A stretch of 6,273 nucleotides of DNA from CAYXBG01 sp964463145 (GTDB lineage: Bacteria; Acidobacteriota; UBA6911; RPQK01; CBDAPI01). The notes beneath the pieces were generated by a model that worked only from the letters and a program-made list of their open reading frames with translations, was not told the DNA's origin and did not search any database. The stretch lies in contig CAYXBG010000094.1 in NCBI GenBank assembly GCA_964463145.1, positions 1 through 6,273 on the forward strand, in the 5' to 3' direction. Position numbers and translations under genes: made by a program. Positions 3,671 through 6,273 of this stretch are shown piece by piece. Each line of letters starts with the position of its first letter. The first letter of the stretch is position 1.

Positions 3671-6273
3671 ATGCCCTCTTCAATGAAAAAATCTGCTCCG
3701 GAAATTAAATCCACCGTTAAAGGATTTTCAGTCAGGCACATAGGCCCCCAGCCTGAAGAGATAGCTTCTATGCTGTCCTCGTTGAATCTCCAATCACTAG
3801 ATGAACTCACGCGAAAAACAATCCCAGAATCTATATTGAACTTAGATGGACTCCATCTCAGTAAGACCTTATCGGAAGAAAAAACACTCCAATATCTGGC
3901 CAGCCTGGCCTCATCAAATCAGATTAAGAAGTCGCTAATCGGCCTAGGTTACTCTAACTGCATAACACCTCCCGTTATCCTGCGGAACGTCTTAGAAAAT
4001 CCTGGTTGGTACACCTCATATACTCCTTACCAGGCAGAAATATCCCAGGGGCGGCTGGAGGCACTCCTGAACTTCCAAACCATGATCATAGACCTGACAG
4101 GTATGGAGATAGCAAATGCATCTCTCTTGGACGAAGCTACCGCAGCTGCCGAGGCCATGACATTCTGCAAAGCTATAAAAGGCAAGTCTTCTACAGGAAA
4201 AGCAGTCGCAGTGTCCCGAGGGTGCCACCCTCAGACCATCGAAATTTTAACCGCAAGAGCTGAGCCTCTCGGGATTCCGATCCACATCCTGGAGGATGAT
4301 AATTCGGCGGCGAGTGAGGACTACTTTGCCGTTGTTTTGCAATATCCTGACACCCAAGGAGGAATCCAGGACTATTCCGGAATATTAAAAGAGATTCGAA
4401 ATACGGGGGGAATGTCCATCCTATGCTCAGATCTCTTGAGTCTCACACTATTGAAACCCCCAGGTGAAATGGGTGCTGACGTTGTAGTAGGCAGTACTCA
4501 ACGATTCGGCGTCCCTATGGGATTCGGTGGTCCTCACGCAGCCTATTTTGCAACACTCAGTCAATATCAAAGGCAGGTGCCTGGACGAATGGTTGGTGTT
4601 TCCAAAGACAACCACGGACGACCAGCATTGCGTCTCGCACTACAAACCAGAGAGCAACATATCAGGAGAGAGAAAGCTACTAGTAACATCTGCACTGCAC
4701 AGGTTCTACTCGCAGTGATGGCGAGTATGTATGCTGTTTACCATGGCCCAGAAGGTCTGCAAAAAATTGCCCAACGCATTGCTAAGCTAGCAGGAAGACT
4801 GGCCAAAGGAATTGCAAACACTAGACTCTCAATAGCATCACAATATTGCTTTGATACAGTTACATTCTCAAGCGATGAGAGTGAGTGTGAGGCTATACTT
4901 GAGAAAGCCGAAACGGCCGGATACAACCTTAGGCGCACCGATATTGACACCCTAAGCATCACTCTAGATGAAACAACTTCGGAAGAAGATGTAACCACCT
5001 TACTAAGCTTGCTAGACGGATCCCACACACACTCAGTAAACGCAGAAGATTGCCCTCTTAGAATCCCGGAAGAATTACTTCGAACCTCTCAATATCTTCA
5101 ACACCCAGCTTTTAATAGTTACCACTCGGAAACAGAAATGCTTCGCTACTTGCACCGACTGCAACAGCGAGATTTATCTCTGACCCATTCCATGATTCCA
5201 CTTGGATCATGCACTATGAAATTGAATGCAACCTCCGAAATGATTCCTGTCACTTACCCAGGATTTTGCCACATACATCCATTTGCACCACTAAATCAGG
5301 TTCCTGGCTACTTACATCTATTAAATGAATTAGAAACAATGCTCTGTCATATCACTGGCTTCTCCGATGTTTCATTGCAGCCTAATGCTGGATCTCAGGG
5401 AGAATACGCCGGCTTATTAGTAATCCGCCGCTACTTGGAATCCAAAAATCAAGGGCACAGAAATATCTGCTTGATTCCCAGCTCAGCGCACGGCACCAAT
5501 CCCGCGAGTGCTGCTATGGCAGGCCTACGGGTAATAGTCGTGGCCTGTGATTCAGACGGGAACATTGACATAAAGGATTTGCAGGACAAAGCAGAAAAAT
5601 ACGCTGAAAAGCTCGCTGCCCTCATGGTCACCTACCCCTCAACACATGGTGTGTTTGAGGAAGCAATCTGTGAAATCTGCGATATTGTCCACAGTTTTGG
5701 AGGCCAAGTCTACCTCGACGGTGCCAACATGAATGCCTTAGTTGGTTTATGTAAACCAGCCGATTTTGGAGCCGACGTAGCACATCTCAATCTCCATAAG
5801 ACATTCTGTATCCCGCATGGTGGAGGTGGCCCTGGAATGGGACCTATCGGCGTCCAGAAACACCTAGCTCCTTTCCTTCCAGGGCACCCTTTGGTTCCCT
5901 CAGCAGGACCCGTTTCGGGGATTCCAGCCATATCAGCCGCTCCTTGGGGTAGTGCCGGAATTCTCCCTATCTCATTCGCCTATATTGCAATGATGGGGAG
6001 CGAGGGACTCAAACGTGCAACGCAAGTAGCAATTCTGAATGCAAATTACATCGCCTCTCGATTGGCGGATCACTATGAGGTTCTTTACAAAGGACGACAC
6101 AACTTAGTGGCTCATGAATGCATTATAGACTTCCGCCCCTTCAGGAAAAGTGCCGGTATTACCGTTGACGATGTAGCTAAACGTCTGATGGATTTTGGGT
6201 TTCATGCGCCCACGATGTCCTGGCCTGTTCCAGGAACATTGATGATTGAACCCACTGAAAGCGAATCTAAAAA
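3671..6273 (+). CDS. gcvP: Glycine decarboxylase P protein, cut by the right edge
   Basis: This is the pyridoxal-phosphate enzyme that binds glycine, releases its carboxyl as CO2 and passes the aminomethyl group to the lipoyl arm of H protein. The frame stays open for 867 codons to the window end. Against about 957 residues in E. coli, roughly 85 to 90 C-terminal residues are missing; the visible part ends at the conserved PTESESK. It is the long, single-chain form. The P1-like half includes PPVILRNVLENPGWYTSYTPY, LLDEATAAAEA, QRFGVPMGFGGPHAA (277 on) and TREQHIRREKATSNICTAQ (326 on). The P2-like catalytic half includes the GSCTMKLNA motif, AHGTNPAS (606 on), YLDGANMNA (681-689), and HLNLHKTFCIPHGGGGPGMGP (from 705), in which K710 is the lysine that should bind the cofactor. 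No frameshift or missing key residue is seen. Minus-strand open frames inside it are only shadows. Confidence 0.98.
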   Translation, partial: MPSSMKKSAPEIKSTVKGFSVRHIGPQPEEIASMLSSLNLQSLDELTRKTIPESILNLDGLHLSKTLSEEKTLQYLASLASSNQIKKSLIGLGYSNCITPPVILRNVLENPGWYTSYTPYQAEISQGRLEALLNFQTMIIDLTGMEIANASLLDEATAAAEAMTFCKAIKGKSSTGKAVAVSRGCHPQTIEILTARAEPLGIPIHILEDDNSAASEDYFAVVLQYPDTQGGIQDYSGILKEIRNTGGMSILCSDLLSLTLLKPPGEMGADVVVGSTQRFGVPMGFGGPHAAYFATLSQYQRQVPGRMVGVSKDNHGRPALRLALQTREQHIRREKATSNICTAQVLLAVMASMYAVYHGPEGLQKIAQRIAKLAGRLAKGIANTRLSIASQYCFDTVTFSSDESECEAILEKAETAGYNLRRTDIDTLSITLDETTSEEDVTTLLSLLDGSHTHSVNAEDCPLRIPEELLRTSQYLQHPAFNSYHSETEMLRYLHRLQQRDLSLTHSMIPLGSCTMKLNATSEMIPVTYPGFCHIHPFAPLNQVPGYLHLLNELETMLCHITGFSDVSLQPNAGSQGEYAGLLVIRRYLESKNQGHRNICLIPSSAHGTNPASAAMAGLRVIVVACDSDGNIDIKDLQDKAEKYAEKLAALMVTYPSTHGVFEEAICEICDIVHSFGGQVYLDGANMNALVGLCKPADFGADVAHLNLHKTFCIPHGGGGPGMGPIGVQKHLAPFLPGHPLVPSAGPVSGIPAISAAPWGSAGILPISFAYIAMMGSEGLKRATQVAILNANYIASRLADHYEVLYKGRHNLVAHECIIDFRPFRKSAGITVDDVAKRLMDFGFHAPTMSWPVPGTLMIEPTESESK

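Noticed and set aside
4738..5931. Minus-strand open frames inside gcvP (4738-5028, 5449-5631, 5710-5931)
   Set aside because: They lie opposite strongly conserved gcvP coding sequence and are mirror frames without their own signals.

Overview
This is bacterial chromosomal DNA of moderate GC content. It carries most of a glycine cleavage operon reading rightwards, a divergently oriented membrane coiled-coil gene, and about 550 bases without a convincing gene on the left. The organism cannot be named from the sequence. It has bacterial Shine-Dalgarno sequences, an ATGA stop/start overlap, and a one-piece (P1+P2 fused) glycine decarboxylase, as in gammaproteobacteria and some other phyla. The C-terminal domain of the coiled-coil protein loosely reminds me of hypothetical proteins from Acidobacteriota, but that is unverified recall.

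Layout. Positions 1-550 are AT-rich and then more balanced, with no supported complete CDS. They hold a good leftward sigma70-type promoter (66-94) that points off the left edge, a 21-bp perfect palindrome (126-146), and a series of hairpins (227-318, 346-433, 511-546) that could belong to a structured RNA. A leftward intrinsic terminator (551-601) closes the minus-strand gene at 610-1545. That gene encodes a 311-residue membrane-anchored coiled-coil protein of unknown function. Positions 1546-1710 form a divergent control region with a perfect TATAAT, a 19-bp operator-like inverted repeat over it, and a 10-bp direct repeat.

The rightward operon starts at 1711 with a 140-residue membrane-anchored protein I do not recognise. 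Its stop codon overlaps the start of gcvT (T protein, 2130-3221). Then follow gcvH (lipoyl carrier, 3243-3632) and gcvP (P protein, from 3671, cut by the right edge after 867 codons). P decarboxylates glycine and loads the aminomethyl group onto the lipoyl arm of H. T then transfers the one-carbon unit to tetrahydrofolate and releases ammonia. The fourth component, dihydrolipoyl dehydrogenase, is not in the window.

The three gcv genes are ordinary and appear intact. The unexplained parts are the small gene coupled to gcvT, the divergent repeat-rich coiled-coil protein, the control DNA between them, and the structured non-coding left end. I see no strong evidence for a wholly new system.
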